From: Desulfuromusa sp.
GTDB taxonomy: Bacteria; Desulfobacterota; Desulfuromonadia; Desulfuromonadales; Geopsychrobacteraceae
NCBI GenBank assembly: GCA_016744595.1
Contig: JADGEB010000002.1
Location: 37,307-76,360, forward strand
DNA: 39,054 nt
Direction: 5' to 3'
Each line of letters opens with the position of its first letter. The stretch's first letter is position 1. Made by a program: the position numbers and the translations under genes. The notes beneath the pieces were generated by a model, which was given only the letters and a program-made list of their open reading frames with translations, did no database searches and had not been told where the DNA came from. Below are positions 1 to 7,810 of the stretch, piece after piece.

Positions 1-146
1 CCGACCCGGCAAAAAACTAGAGTTAAAGGCGGTAGTTCTGCAACGGCAATTTTGGCGAAGAAAAAAGATCCCCCCCAAAGGATCGAAAGGACAATTAATA
101 AGCTCCATTCGAGCAGACCCATGGTTTTATTCGTCGATTTACTCAT
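1..146 (-). CDS. EamA/DMT-family transporter, N-terminal part (runs off the window)
   Basis: The minus strand from 146 reads MSKSTNKTMGLLEWSLL and continues into a hydrophobic stretch containing ILWGGSFFFAKIAV and LPPLTLVFCRV. This is the typical first transmembrane helix and following segment of EamA (drug/metabolite transporter) proteins. Only about 48 codons are present and the gene continues beyond base 1. Its ATG shares one base with the TAA of the upstream ada-like gene (TAATG), so translation is probably coupled and both genes are in one transcript. An internal ATG at 123 is an alternative start. The substrate cannot be inferred. Confidence 0.72.
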   Translation of the reverse strand, partial: MSKSTNKTMGLLEWSLLIVLSILWGGSFFFAKIAVAELPPLTLVFCRV

Positions 147-988
147 TATTTTAGGGCTTCCGTTACGCAAAATTCTTTCCCGAGAATTGCCAGTTTTCGA
201 TCAATCCCCCAGCGGTAACCACCGATCCCACCGTCCCCGCGTAAGACTCTATGGCATGGGATCAGATAGCTGATCGGGTTGTTGCCGATGGCAGTTCCTA
301 CGGCTCGACTTGCTGATGGTTGTCCTATTTTACTAGCCAGGAAGCCATAAGAAGTAACGCACCCTGTGGGGATTTTCAATAATGCCTGCCAGACTTTAAG
401 TTGAAAATTTGTACCTTGAAGTAGCAATGGCAAAGGTTTATTTGTGGAACTGTTTTGTAGATTGAAAATCTGATGGATAATACTTTCAGTGATGGTTTCA
501 TTTTCTTTAATCAGAGCATTTGGCCATGCTTTTTGTAACCGTTGAATAGCGGTCTCTGTTTCGGTGGAATCAATAAACTCCAATCGGCAAATCCCTCGCT
601 CCGTGATTGCAATTAAACTCTGCCCAAATGGGGTTGGATGGATCGCATAATTAATTTGTAGATTTGTTCCCCCAGACTTGTATTCCCCTGGGGTGACAGC
701 ATCCACGTTGATCAATAAATCATGTAAGCGACTTGGACTGCTTAGCCCAACAGAAAAGCTGGTTTCTAGTACTGACGTTGATTGTTTCAGAAGGCCTTTA
801 GCATTTTCACTGGTTAAATGTTGCAGAAAGCGTTTGGGGCTGACTCCAGCAAAACGGCGAAAGAGGCGCTGGAAGTGGTAAGGACTCAACCCGACCTGCT
901 TAGCTGCGTCATCAAGGGATGGTTGATTCAAGGCTGAATCTTTTAAAAAATGAATCGCATCTGCAATACGCTGGTAATCGTCTGGCAT
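146..988 (-). CDS. Ada-type AraC regulator fused to methylated-DNA-[protein]-cysteine S-methyltransferase
   Basis: The protein has 280 residues. Residues about 5-105 form an AraC-type double helix-turn-helix (DDAAKQVGLSPYHFQRLFRR, then VTPGEYK). Residues about 110-275 form an Ogt/MGMT domain with the active-site motif IPCHRVLRGDGGIGGYRWG, whose Cys is near residue 245. The family removes O6-alkyl groups from guanine by irreversible transfer to this cysteine. The N-terminal zinc/phosphotriester domain of E. coli Ada is absent, so methyl-phosphotriester sensing through that domain is not expected. A GGAG ribosome site precedes the ATG. The gene overlaps the start of a downstream EamA transporter by one base. 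It could equally be annotated as an ogt-like gene with an AraC domain. Confidence 0.9.
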   Translation of the reverse strand: MPDDYQRIADAIHFLKDSALNQPSLDDAAKQVGLSPYHFQRLFRRFAGVSPKRFLQHLTSENAKGLLKQSTSVLETSFSVGLSSPSRLHDLLINVDAVTPGEYKSGGTNLQINYAIHPTPFGQSLIAITERGICRLEFIDSTETETAIQRLQKAWPNALIKENETITESIIHQIFNLQNSSTNKPLPLLLQGTNFQLKVWQALLKIPTGCVTSYGFLASKIGQPSASRAVGTAIGNNPISYLIPCHRVLRGDGGIGGYRWGIDRKLAILGKEFCVTEALK

Positions 989-1095
989 GAGTCACTCCAT
1001 GTGTGGTTGAGTTAAAATTACCATCCAGATAGTGATGCGCCAACCCGATTCTTGCTATTCAATTGGTATCGAGAAAAATAAATATGTTAAGATTA

Positions 1096-1123
1096 TTTTC
1101 AAAATACCGATTTTTGATAAAAT
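1096..1123 (+). promoter_or_regulatory. Possible sigma-70 promoter of the ODP-GGDEF gene
   Basis: TTTTCA (1096-1101), a 16-bp spacer and TAAAAT (1118-1123) match the -35/-10 pattern moderately. Transcription would begin near 1130, so an ATG at 1136 would have almost no leader. This favours the start at 1169. Confidence 0.35.
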
Positions 1124-1168
1124 CCCTTAGTTCCAATGGGTTATCTTGATTTAAGTATGGAGTCTCTC

Positions 1169-2983
1169 ATGGCTGATGAAATTTTCACTGGGAAGATTGA
1201 TTTTTCTAATCCTGATGGAGCAATTCAGGTTGCGGAACGTGTTTGGTGGGTTGGGCATATGCTTCCTGGTGATCCTTTCCAGTGTCATGTCTATTTGATT
1301 GAAAATGGTGATCAATCGGTGCTGATTGATCCAGGTTCTAAATTGACGTTCAAGCATACGTTAAGAAAAATTGAAGAAATTATCCCTTTCAGCCATATTC
1401 GTTATTTTATTTGTCAACATCAAGACCCGGATATTACCGGTGCGTTGCAGCTGATTGACCAATTGATCAGCCGGGATGATGCAATTATTGTCAGTCATTG
1501 GCGAGCGATTGCATTATTGAAGCATTATGGGTTGGATCTTGGTTTTATTTGTGTGGAAGAATTAGGCTGGAAACTTGATATTGGCTCCAGGGAACTGGAG
1601 TTTATTCTAACTCCTTATTTGCATTTCCCGGGAGCTTATTGCACCTTCGATCGCCAGACTGCAACCCTCTTTTCCAGTGATCTGTTTGGTGGATTCACGG
1701 AAGAATGGCAACTGGTTGCCAAGGACGAAACCTACTTTGAGGCAATCCGCCCCTTTCATGAACACTATATGCCATCACGGGAAATTCTTTATCACGGTTT
1801 GACCAAGCTTGAAGAGTATCCCGCCAAAATGATCGCACCTCAACACGGATCTATTATCCCTGAAAAATTGATCTCTTTTATGTTCACCCAGTTAAAAAAT
1901 ATTGATTGCGGGCTCTATCTTCTGACACAGACCAGCACAGATGTTTTGAAGTTAACCAAGTTAAATCGGATTCTCCATAAATTTATGGAATCAATGGTTG
2001 TTTATAAGTCTTTCAGAGAAATTGCTATGGAATGTCTGAGCCAGGTGAGCGAAGTTATTCCGGCAAGTAAGCTGGAGTTTTATGCCTTGAGCGATGATTC
2101 TTCTTGTCTGCTTTTGAGTTCCGAGTCGATGTTTCGGCCACTAGAAACGACAATTCCAAAAGAATTCGATGGGTTAATTGGAAGTAGTTTTAACCAGTGG
2201 TTGGAAGTTTATGGCAATCAGGTCGCTTATTATTGTGGAGGTTCTCATGGAGAGAAGGCACCGAGTTACCAGTTGACAGTCCCATTGTTCGATCCTGATA
2301 CAAAAATTATTCAATCTATTGCCGTCTTCTATCTCTCTTCTCAGGTATCACCCGAAGATGAAGTGGTCGAGGTTCTACGCCAGCTTTCAGTTCCTTTGGG
2401 TGTCGCAGTTGAGCGGGAACTGATTCAACGATCATTAGAGGGTGAACGGCAAAAATTTTATGAACAGTCAATTCGTGATCCGCTGACAAATCTTTATACT
2501 CGCCTCTATATGCGCGAGTCGGTGCAACGTCTTTTGGGGATTAATGATCGTGACCCACGTGCAACGGTTGGGCTGATCTCTTTGGATATCGATCATTTTA
2601 AACTGGTAAATGATACCTTCGGACACCAAGCTGGGGATAAGGTTATTCGAGAGGTCGCCTGGATCATTTTACAGGAGACCCGGGAGAGTGACATCCAGGT
2701 ACGCCTTGGTGGGGAGGAGTTCGCCATATTCATTGCCTCTGAACCTCTTGATAGAATCAAAGAAATTGCCGATCGGATTCGCCATGCGGTTACTCAGATG
2801 TCATTTGAGGGAGAAATGGAGGGTCATGATTTCAGTTTAAGTTCTGGAGTTATTCTTCGTCAGGAAGGTGAGGATCTCAATAGTGCGCTACAGCGTGCGG
2901 ATATTCTTCTTTATCAGGCTAAACATCAGGGGAGAAATAGGGTTTGTGTTGAAGGGGAACAATCGTCTTCCGGAGCCTCATAA
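1169..2983 (+). CDS. ODP (metallo-beta-lactamase-type di-iron) sensor diguanylate cyclase
   Basis: Taken from ATG 1169 the protein has 604 residues. That ATG has a GGAG site 6 bases upstream; an earlier in-frame ATG at 1136 has none. Residues about 15-255 resemble the oxygen-binding di-iron domain of flavodiiron proteins. Candidate metal ligands are H84-x-D86-x-D88, a His in LHFPGAY, an Asp in SSDLFGG and a His in PQHGS. The middle, about 270-430, is GAF-like but weak. The C-terminus is a GGDEF domain with GGEEF at 514-518 and an RESD inhibitory site five residues before it, so c-di-GMP synthesis with product inhibition is expected. No flavodoxin or rubredoxin domain is present, so sensing of O2 or iron is more likely than O2 reduction. 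The protein is soluble, with no membrane segment seen. Confidence 0.85.
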   Translation: MADEIFTGKIDFSNPDGAIQVAERVWWVGHMLPGDPFQCHVYLIENGDQSVLIDPGSKLTFKHTLRKIEEIIPFSHIRYFICQHQDPDITGALQLIDQLISRDDAIIVSHWRAIALLKHYGLDLGFICVEELGWKLDIGSRELEFILTPYLHFPGAYCTFDRQTATLFSSDLFGGFTEEWQLVAKDETYFEAIRPFHEHYMPSREILYHGLTKLEEYPAKMIAPQHGSIIPEKLISFMFTQLKNIDCGLYLLTQTSTDVLKLTKLNRILHKFMESMVVYKSFREIAMECLSQVSEVIPASKLEFYALSDDSSCLLLSSESMFRPLETTIPKEFDGLIGSSFNQWLEVYGNQVAYYCGGSHGEKAPSYQLTVPLFDPDTKIIQSIAVFYLSSQVSPEDEVVEVLRQLSVPLGVAVERELIQRSLEGERQKFYEQSIRDPLTNLYTRLYMRESVQRLLGINDRDPRATVGLISLDIDHFKLVNDTFGHQAGDKVIREVAWIILQETRESDIQVRLGGEEFAIFIASEPLDRIKEIADRIRHAVTQMSFEGEMEGHDFSLSSGVILRQEGEDLNSALQRADILLYQAKHQGRNRVCVEGEQSSSGAS

Positions 2984-3052
2984 TGAATTCTGGGATTGTT
3001 TTTGCTTGCAAATCAATGAGGTTTTAAGGTATTTAATGCATCCACGTGACAG

Positions 3053-3119
3053 AAGTCCCTCTTGATCGTGCATAGTGTAAGCAAATAGCAACCTGCGGGT
3101 TCGTTTCCCGCAGGGACTT
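3053..3119 (+). other. tRNA-like fold or tRNA relic
   Basis: AAGTCCCT (3053-3060) pairs perfectly with AGGGACTT (3112-3119). Directly stacked on this is GCGGG/CCCGC (3095-3099/3107-3111) enclosing a 7-base loop, TTCGTTT. This is the acceptor-stem plus T-arm geometry of a tRNA, with A58 changed to T. The 34 bases between are too short for normal D and anticodon arms, and there is no CCA end. It lies 10 bases before the real tRNA-Glu. It could instead be a structured 3' end of the preceding mRNA. Confidence 0.4.
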
Positions 3120-3129
3120 AAATTATTAG

Positions 3130-3207
3130 GTCCCTATCGTCTAGCCTGGCCCAGGACACCGCCCTTTCACGGCGGCGACGGGGGTTCGAATCCCCCTGGG
3201 GACGCCA
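3130..3207 (+). tRNA. tRNA-Glu (anticodon TTC)
   Basis: The acceptor stem GTCCCTA pairs with TGGGGAC, with one G-T pair. The anticodon stem CCGCC/GGCGG encloses CTTTCAC with anticodon TTC at 3166-3168. The T-arm is GGGGGTTCGAATCCCCC, and the discriminator G is followed by an encoded CCA. The identity elements match bacterial tRNA-Glu. In the cell it also supplies glutamyl-tRNA for the C5 heme pathway, whose first enzyme (hemA) is encoded at 34581-35891. Confidence 0.97.
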
Positions 3208-3254
3208 AATAAAAATAGCCCCTTCCTCTTCTTGAGGAAGGGGCTATTTTTATT
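3208..3254 (+). terminator. Rho-independent terminator after tRNA-Glu
   Basis: A near-perfect stem of about 21 bp (core AGCCCCTTCCTC/GAGGAAGGGGCT) with loop TTCTT is flanked by A-rich and T-rich arms. It begins directly after the CCA of the tRNA. The symmetry would allow function on both strands. Confidence 0.93.
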
Positions 3255-3395
3255 TGTTTCTTGCCGGGATTCGAAGTGAAGACCGCATGATGCTATCGAT
3301 GCCGTGGGCGTTTTCTGCTGAAGTGAAATGGGCTGTTTGCGTTTGGTGTTTTCACAAAATGTGCTATTCTGCTCGCCATCCAAAGGATATGACTT

Positions 3396-3854
3396 ATGAC
3401 CCAAGAATCAATATCGGTAGAAATTTTTTCAGACGGAGCGTGTTCCGGCAATCCCGGACCGGGTGGTTATGGTACTATTTTGCGTCGTGGGAAATACGAA
3501 AAAGAACTTTCTGGCTATGCAGCAGAAACAACTAATAATCGGATGGAAATGCTTGGTGCTATTAGCGGTTTAGAGGCATTGACTCGTCCCTGTCGGGTAT
3601 GTTTAACGACTGATTCGCAATATTTGGTCAAGGGGATGACGGAATGGATCGAAGGTTGGCAACGCAAAGGGTGGAAGAATTCAAAAAAGGAGGAAGTTGC
3701 CAATCGTGATCTCTGGGAACGGCTGCTGGAACTGGTTAAGAAACATCAAGTTGATTGGGTTTGGGTGAAGGGGCATGCTGGACATTTAGAGAACGAACGC
3801 TGTGATGAATTGGCCCGTTTGGAAATTACGAAGGCTTCTGCTAATATCGAATAA
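3396..3854 (+). CDS. rnhA: Ribonuclease HI
   Basis: The protein has 152 residues, the normal length for RNase HI, which cleaves the RNA strand of RNA-DNA hybrids during replication and R-loop removal. The catalytic carboxylates are visible: D13 ([13 protein letters not shown]), E51 (NNRMEM), D73 (TTDSQY) and D137 (NERCDELA), with the helper H127 in VKGHAGH. The basic handle region (about 86-100) is present. An AAAGGA site lies 8 bases before the ATG. A CoA-binding protein follows after 32 bases and is probably cotranscribed. Confidence 0.97.
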   Translation: MTQESISVEIFSDGACSGNPGPGGYGTILRRGKYEKELSGYAAETTNNRMEMLGAISGLEALTRPCRVCLTTDSQYLVKGMTEWIEGWQRKGWKNSKKEEVANRDLWERLLELVKKHQVDWVWVKGHAGHLENERCDELARLEITKASANIE

Positions 3855-3886
3855 TATGAATATCAATTTTAGTTTAGGAGTAAGCA

Positions 3887-4291
3887 GTGACTATTGAACA
3901 ACAGATTGAACAATTTCTTTCGGTACCTGTTTTCGGTGTTGTTGGTGCGTCAACCAATCGAGACAAGTACGGTAACAAAGTTCTTCGCTGTTATCAGCAA
4001 AGTGGTCGCCGGGTTATACCAGTACATCCCAATGAGCAACAAATTGAGGATCTGGATTGTGTCGCTTCTGTTGCTGATCTACCTGCAGAAGTAAAAAGCA
4101 TTTCGATCATTACACCGCCGCAGATAACCGAAAAAGTAGTTAAACAAGCCGTAGTTCACGGGATCGAAAACATCTGGATGCAGGAGGGTTCAGAAAGTCC
4201 GGCTGCAGTAGACTATTGTGAGAAGCAGGGTTTGAATGTGATTGCTGACGGTAGCTGTGTGTTGGTGGTACTTCGGTGCTATGAACACTGA
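3887..4291 (+). CDS. CoA-binding (YccU-like) domain protein
   Basis: The protein has 134 residues, starting with GTG behind an AGGAG site. It is a single Rossmann domain of the CoA_binding_2 type. It shows VFGVVGASTNRDKYGNKVLR at the N-terminus (nucleotide loop and conserved KYG), VIPVHPNE in the second strand, and GIENIWMQEGSES near the middle. This fold resembles the N-terminal domain of succinyl-CoA ligase alpha subunits, but no catalytic domain follows. The role of these stand-alone proteins is not established. Its neighbour rnhA gives no functional clue. Confidence 0.85.
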   Translation: MTIEQQIEQFLSVPVFGVVGASTNRDKYGNKVLRCYQQSGRRVIPVHPNEQQIEDLDCVASVADLPAEVKSISIITPPQITEKVVKQAVVHGIENIWMQEGSESPAAVDYCEKQGLNVIADGSCVLVVLRCYEH

Positions 4292-4368
4292 GGTGATTAC
4301 GCGGAATAGAAATATGTTCATTTGTGAAGAAGATACTAGATTTTTTGGCAAAGAGCCCCGGAAGCTAG

Positions 4369-4525
4369 CTAGCAGCCTGTTGGGTAAGCTGCAAATTCGT
4401 CCATTTCACTCATATTTCAGCTCCTTTTCGACCAATAGCTACGGCTATTACTTTCAAATGAGCCAAAATCTGATCTCAAATATCCAAATTTTGGCTCCAG
4501 TCCAGATCGCCCGACAGACTGCTAG
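4369..4525. repeat. MITE-like imperfect palindromic element (about 157 bp)
   Basis: The ends are inverted repeats: CTAGCAGCCTGTTGGG at 4369-4384 matches the reverse complement of the right end (CTAGCAGTCTGTCGGG on the minus strand, ending at 4525). Two internal hairpins are nested inside: AATAGC/GCTATT with a TACG loop near 4434-4449, and GAGCCAAAAT/ATTTTGGCTC at 4460-4497. No coding sequence is credible inside. The element fills most of the 252-base gap between the CoA-binding gene and the HDOD gene, and its right end lies 18 bases before the HDOD ATG. Its structure suggests a dispersed non-autonomous repeat; only one copy is in this window. Confidence 0.75.
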
Positions 4526-4543
4526 GAAACAAAAGGAAATCTG

Positions 4544-5398
4544 ATGAGTATGTTTCTGGACTTTGAGTCAATCACCAAAAGTATGGGGGAGTTACCCGCA
4601 TCACCGATTGTGGCAACGAAGTTACTAGAATTGTTGCGTAAGCCGGACTTGAAAATTAAGGAATTATCCAGCGCCGTATCTCTTGACCCGGTCATCTCAG
4701 CACGTTTGCTGCGTATTGCTAATTCGGCTTATTACCAACAGATGAAGCAAGTAGGTACGGTTGATCGGGCGATTATTGTGGTCGGTGAAGAGGCTCTGAA
4801 GAATCTTGCCCTGGAATACAGTTTGCGCTCGACCAGAAAAACCTATGGTATGGTGGAACGTAAATTGTGGGAAAACTCGATCGGATGTGCTGTTGCTTGT
4901 CGGATGCTGGCTGATCGTTTGACCGATATCGACAAAAACGAAGCTTACCTTGCTGGATTACAACACCATATTGGCAAGGTAGTTATGATAAATCGTGATA
5001 AAGATCTTTATCTGAAAGTATTACAAATTGTTGAGTCTGGCAAAGGGCAACTGCGAGATGTTGAACGAGGGTTGTTTGCTTACTCGCATGAGATGGTTGG
5101 CGCGGCATTACTCGACCACTGGAACTATCCCAGAATGATCGTTGAGATTACTTTGCACCATCATGAATTTGAAAAACTGCGTATTGAAAAAGAAGAAATA
5201 TTTACTGGCTGTGCAATTGTCAGTATGGCCAGTGATTTTTGTCGTCATTTTGGGATTGGCTACGCTGAAGAGGAGAAGATCGATTTGAATCTCTGTCGAG
5301 GTGCTTTGGCGCTGGAAGCGAACCCGATGGTTGTTGATGAATTAGCTGAAAAATTTTATCCTGAATTTATTAGAGAGCGTAATCTTTTCCTGTCATGA
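4544..5398 (+). CDS. HDOD domain signalling protein
   Basis: The protein has 284 residues. Residues about 10-210 carry the HDOD pattern: GELPASPIVATKLLELL, then LSSAVSLDPVISARLLRIANSAYY, then AYLAGLQHHIGKVVM, then HEMVGAALLDHWNYP. HDOD proteins are HD-like domains that have usually lost hydrolase activity and act in regulatory complexes. Here an HHIG replaces the catalytic HD pair, consistent with a binding role. A GGA-type site (AAAAGGAAAT) lies directly after the palindromic element and before the ATG, so the repeat may supply or insulate the leader. The BioD-like gene follows after 45 bases. Confidence 0.9.
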   Translation: MSMFLDFESITKSMGELPASPIVATKLLELLRKPDLKIKELSSAVSLDPVISARLLRIANSAYYQQMKQVGTVDRAIIVVGEEALKNLALEYSLRSTRKTYGMVERKLWENSIGCAVACRMLADRLTDIDKNEAYLAGLQHHIGKVVMINRDKDLYLKVLQIVESGKGQLRDVERGLFAYSHEMVGAALLDHWNYPRMIVEITLHHHEFEKLRIEKEEIFTGCAIVSMASDFCRHFGIGYAEEEKIDLNLCRGALALEANPMVVDELAEKFYPEFIRERNLFLS

Positions 5399-5443
5399 TG
5401 TTTCCTGAAAACTTTTCCATTTTATAACTCAAGGAGCTGGTTT

Positions 5444-6535
5444 ATGTGCAAGAAGATTTTTATTGCTGCAACTGGGCAACATTGCGGTAAAACTACAACC
5501 AGCCTGTCTTTACTCCACCTTGCCCGCAAAAAATATAATCGAGTTGGTTTTATCAAACCATTTGGGCCTAAGAGAACCAGCTATCTGGGAAAGTTTGTCG
5601 ATATCGATGCTGCTTTGATTGCTCATGTTTACGGAATGGATGATCAGCTTGAATTGATGTCTCCAGTGGTTCTTGATTCCCATACGACCCGTGATGTACT
5701 TGAGGGGAAGATAGATTCACAGAAATATTTGGAACAAATTTGTCATGCGACTAACGAGTTGGAAAAAAAATGTGATTTTTTGATTATAGAGGGTGCCGGG
5801 CATACCGGTGTTGGATCAGTTCTGGCACTCAATAATGCGCAACTTGCAAAGAAGCTTGATGCTCCAGTTTTGATGGTTGCTGGTGGAGGGGTTGGCAGTG
5901 TTATTGATGCGCTGCATTTAAATCTGGCTCTGTTTCGTGAAACCGGTGCAGATGTTCGGATGGTTTTGCCAAACAAGCTGATTAAAAGTAAGCGTGAAAA
6001 TACATTACATTACCTCCGACTTGCTTTCGAAGAGACCGATATCCAGGTTGTTGGAGGGTTTAACTATTCACCCATTCTTGCCAATCCAACCATGAAATAT
6101 CTGTCAGAATTGTTACAACTTGAACTTCAGGCCGATCAGCATCAAGCAAGTTGTATTGTTCATCATATATTGCTTGGTGGAGCATCGACACAGCGGATTA
6201 TTGAGCTGTTACAAGAATCAACTCTGGTGATTGTTCCCAGCAGTCGGGATGAGGTTTTGGTGATGCTTTCAACGCTCTATCATCTCTCTGAATTCAAAGA
6301 TAAAATCGCTGGTCTGGTGATTAATGGTGTTGCACCTCTGACAGAGATTGTGCAGCGAGTCATCGATGATGCAAAAATTCCCTATATGCGAACAGCTGTT
6401 ACAACTGCTGAAGTTTATACGACTATTCAGGAAGATGTCGCTAAAATCGGGGCTGACGATGAAGAGAAGATTGCTTTGATACAACAACTGGCCGAGAGTG
6501 AACTTGATTTTGAATTAATCGACTCACTTTTTTAA
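5444..6535 (+). CDS. BioD-like ATPase with DRTGG domain (phosphotransacetylase N-terminal-like)
   Basis: The protein has 363 residues. Residues about 4-195 form a P-loop ATPase of the dethiobiotin/cobyrinate synthase type, with AATGQHCGKTT as the Walker A motif and LIIEGAGHTGVG further on. Residues about 215-325 form a DRTGG-type domain (ILLGG, then LVIVPSSRDEVLVML). This pairing is the N-terminal half of long bacterial phosphotransacetylases (COG0857), but the acetyl/butyryltransferase domain is missing. It therefore cannot be a phosphotransacetylase itself. A regulatory or amidoligase-like role is possible but unproven. AAGGAG precedes the ATG. It sits between HDOD and TPR genes, apparently in one operon. 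Confidence 0.85.
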   Translation: MCKKIFIAATGQHCGKTTTSLSLLHLARKKYNRVGFIKPFGPKRTSYLGKFVDIDAALIAHVYGMDDQLELMSPVVLDSHTTRDVLEGKIDSQKYLEQICHATNELEKKCDFLIIEGAGHTGVGSVLALNNAQLAKKLDAPVLMVAGGGVGSVIDALHLNLALFRETGADVRMVLPNKLIKSKRENTLHYLRLAFEETDIQVVGGFNYSPILANPTMKYLSELLQLELQADQHQASCIVHHILLGGASTQRIIELLQESTLVIVPSSRDEVLVMLSTLYHLSEFKDKIAGLVINGVAPLTEIVQRVIDDAKIPYMRTAVTTAEVYTTIQEDVAKIGADDEEKIALIQQLAESELDFELIDSLF

Positions 6536-6545
6536 GGATATATTC

Positions 6546-7808
6546 ATGGGCTTTCTGAAAAAGATTTTTGGTGGTGGGGGTGGCTCCATCGAGGGATTGC
6601 GTAAGGCGATTGCGCAACAACGTTTTTCTGACGCCAGACTGTTTGCTGAGCAATTGGCAGGTCAATCTTTGGTTGAGGCTGAGGTTGTTGAGGTTGAAAG
6701 GCTTCGAATCATTGCTAGAGATGGGCTGGCAGAGCTAAATCTGAATGAAGCGTTGGGGTTGCAGTGCTGTGGCGATTTTGAACAGGCTGCAGATCATTTA
6801 CGTTTGGCGCAGGAGCAAGTTTGTAGTGCTGACTTGCGTGAAAAAATTGAACAGACACTTGCTGCCGAGCCGTTGGTTCCAGAAATCGATTCAGCTGATG
6901 TGGAACACTCAGGCTCTTGTGCCACTTGTTTTTCTCAGCCAAGGCCATTGCAGGAAGATGAGGAGTCCATGCCTGCGGATACCGAAATTCAGTTAGAGTT
7001 GATCCTTACTTCTTATCCTGATGATTTAGCCGAACGTTATCTCACTAAAAGTGAAACTTTCAAGGCGGCATTCTTGTTGTCGCATGCCGGTCAGGATGAG
7101 CAGGCTTTACCGCTTTGGCAACAGGTAGAGAAGGCGGATCAAGATGACCTTTACTGGTTTGAGCTAGGGGCTCTTTTGGCGCGAAATGGCAACTTGAAGG
7201 AAGCGCTTTCTTCTCTGGAAATGGCATTAGAAGCGAATCCTGAAATGTTGTTGGCTATTGAAGCTCTTATTCCAGTTCTGATTGCCACAGGGGATTTTCG
7301 GTTGGCTGAAGAGCGGCTGCAACAGTTTCTCAGTCAGGGGATCGTTCCATCTTTCTGCCATGCACAATTGACATCACTCTATGTTCAGCAGAAAAAATAT
7401 CCTCTCGCTGCTGAGCATGCTCGTCAGTCACTGGCTGCAGGGAATGATGAATCTGGGTTTATGCTGTTGGCAGCATCGGTTCTGGAGCATGTTGGAGCAT
7501 TAGGTGAAACAGAGAATGTTTTGCAAAGATTACCAGCTGCAGGCTGCCGAGGCGGGACTAATCTTCCTTTAGCGGAGTTCTGGCTACGGCAGAAACGGGA
7601 GCTTGGCAATATTCTAGATACCTTCAACGCTGCTTGTCGGGAATATCCGGATGAGCCACGTTGGCAATTGCGGGTTGCACAGACCTATCTGGCCAGGAAC
7701 TGGGTCAAGGATGGTTTGAAATTATTACGCAAGTTGGTGGATGATCCCCGTCTGGAATCTGATTTGGCTGAAGAAGCAAAGAAGTTACTTGCTGAGCAAA
7801 AGAGATAA
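6546..7808 (+). CDS. Tetratricopeptide repeat protein
   Basis: The protein has 420 residues and starts 10 bases after the ATPase gene. It opens with MGFLKKIFGGGGG, a short basic/glycine-rich leader rather than a signal peptide. A helical N-terminal part (about 14-115) is followed by a CATCF pair and an acidic linker. From about 165 to 415 there are helical repeats of TPR type, for example YWFELGALLARNGNLKEALS and YPLAAEHARQSL. TPR proteins act as scaffolds. The operon suggests a partner of the HDOD or ATPase protein. No enzyme domain is seen. Confidence 0.85.
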   Translation: MGFLKKIFGGGGGSIEGLRKAIAQQRFSDARLFAEQLAGQSLVEAEVVEVERLRIIARDGLAELNLNEALGLQCCGDFEQAADHLRLAQEQVCSADLREKIEQTLAAEPLVPEIDSADVEHSGSCATCFSQPRPLQEDEESMPADTEIQLELILTSYPDDLAERYLTKSETFKAAFLLSHAGQDEQALPLWQQVEKADQDDLYWFELGALLARNGNLKEALSSLEMALEANPEMLLAIEALIPVLIATGDFRLAEERLQQFLSQGIVPSFCHAQLTSLYVQQKKYPLAAEHARQSLAAGNDESGFMLLAASVLEHVGALGETENVLQRLPAAGCRGGTNLPLAEFWLRQKRELGNILDTFNAACREYPDEPRWQLRVAQTYLARNWVKDGLKLLRKLVDDPRLESDLAEEAKKLLAEQKR

Positions 7809-7810
7809 TC

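Noticed and set aside
1136..1168. Longer start for the ODP-GGDEF protein
   Set aside because: ATG 1136 has no ribosome site and is about 6 bases from the proposed transcript start, whereas ATG 1169 has GGAG at ideal distance.
3271..3283. tRNA-like TTCGAATCCC on the minus strand
   Set aside because: Only the T-loop and one side of the stem are present; no pairing partner for an arm was found.
3141..3404. 87-codon ORF on the minus strand ending in a GVPRGIRTP-type sequence
   Set aside because: It is antisense to tRNA-Glu and its terminator; this is a familiar false protein created by reading tRNA genes backwards.
4242..4544. 100-codon ORF across the gap after the CoA-binding gene
   Set aside because: Most of it reads through the palindromic element and its start lies inside the previous gene in another frame. 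It has no ribosome site.
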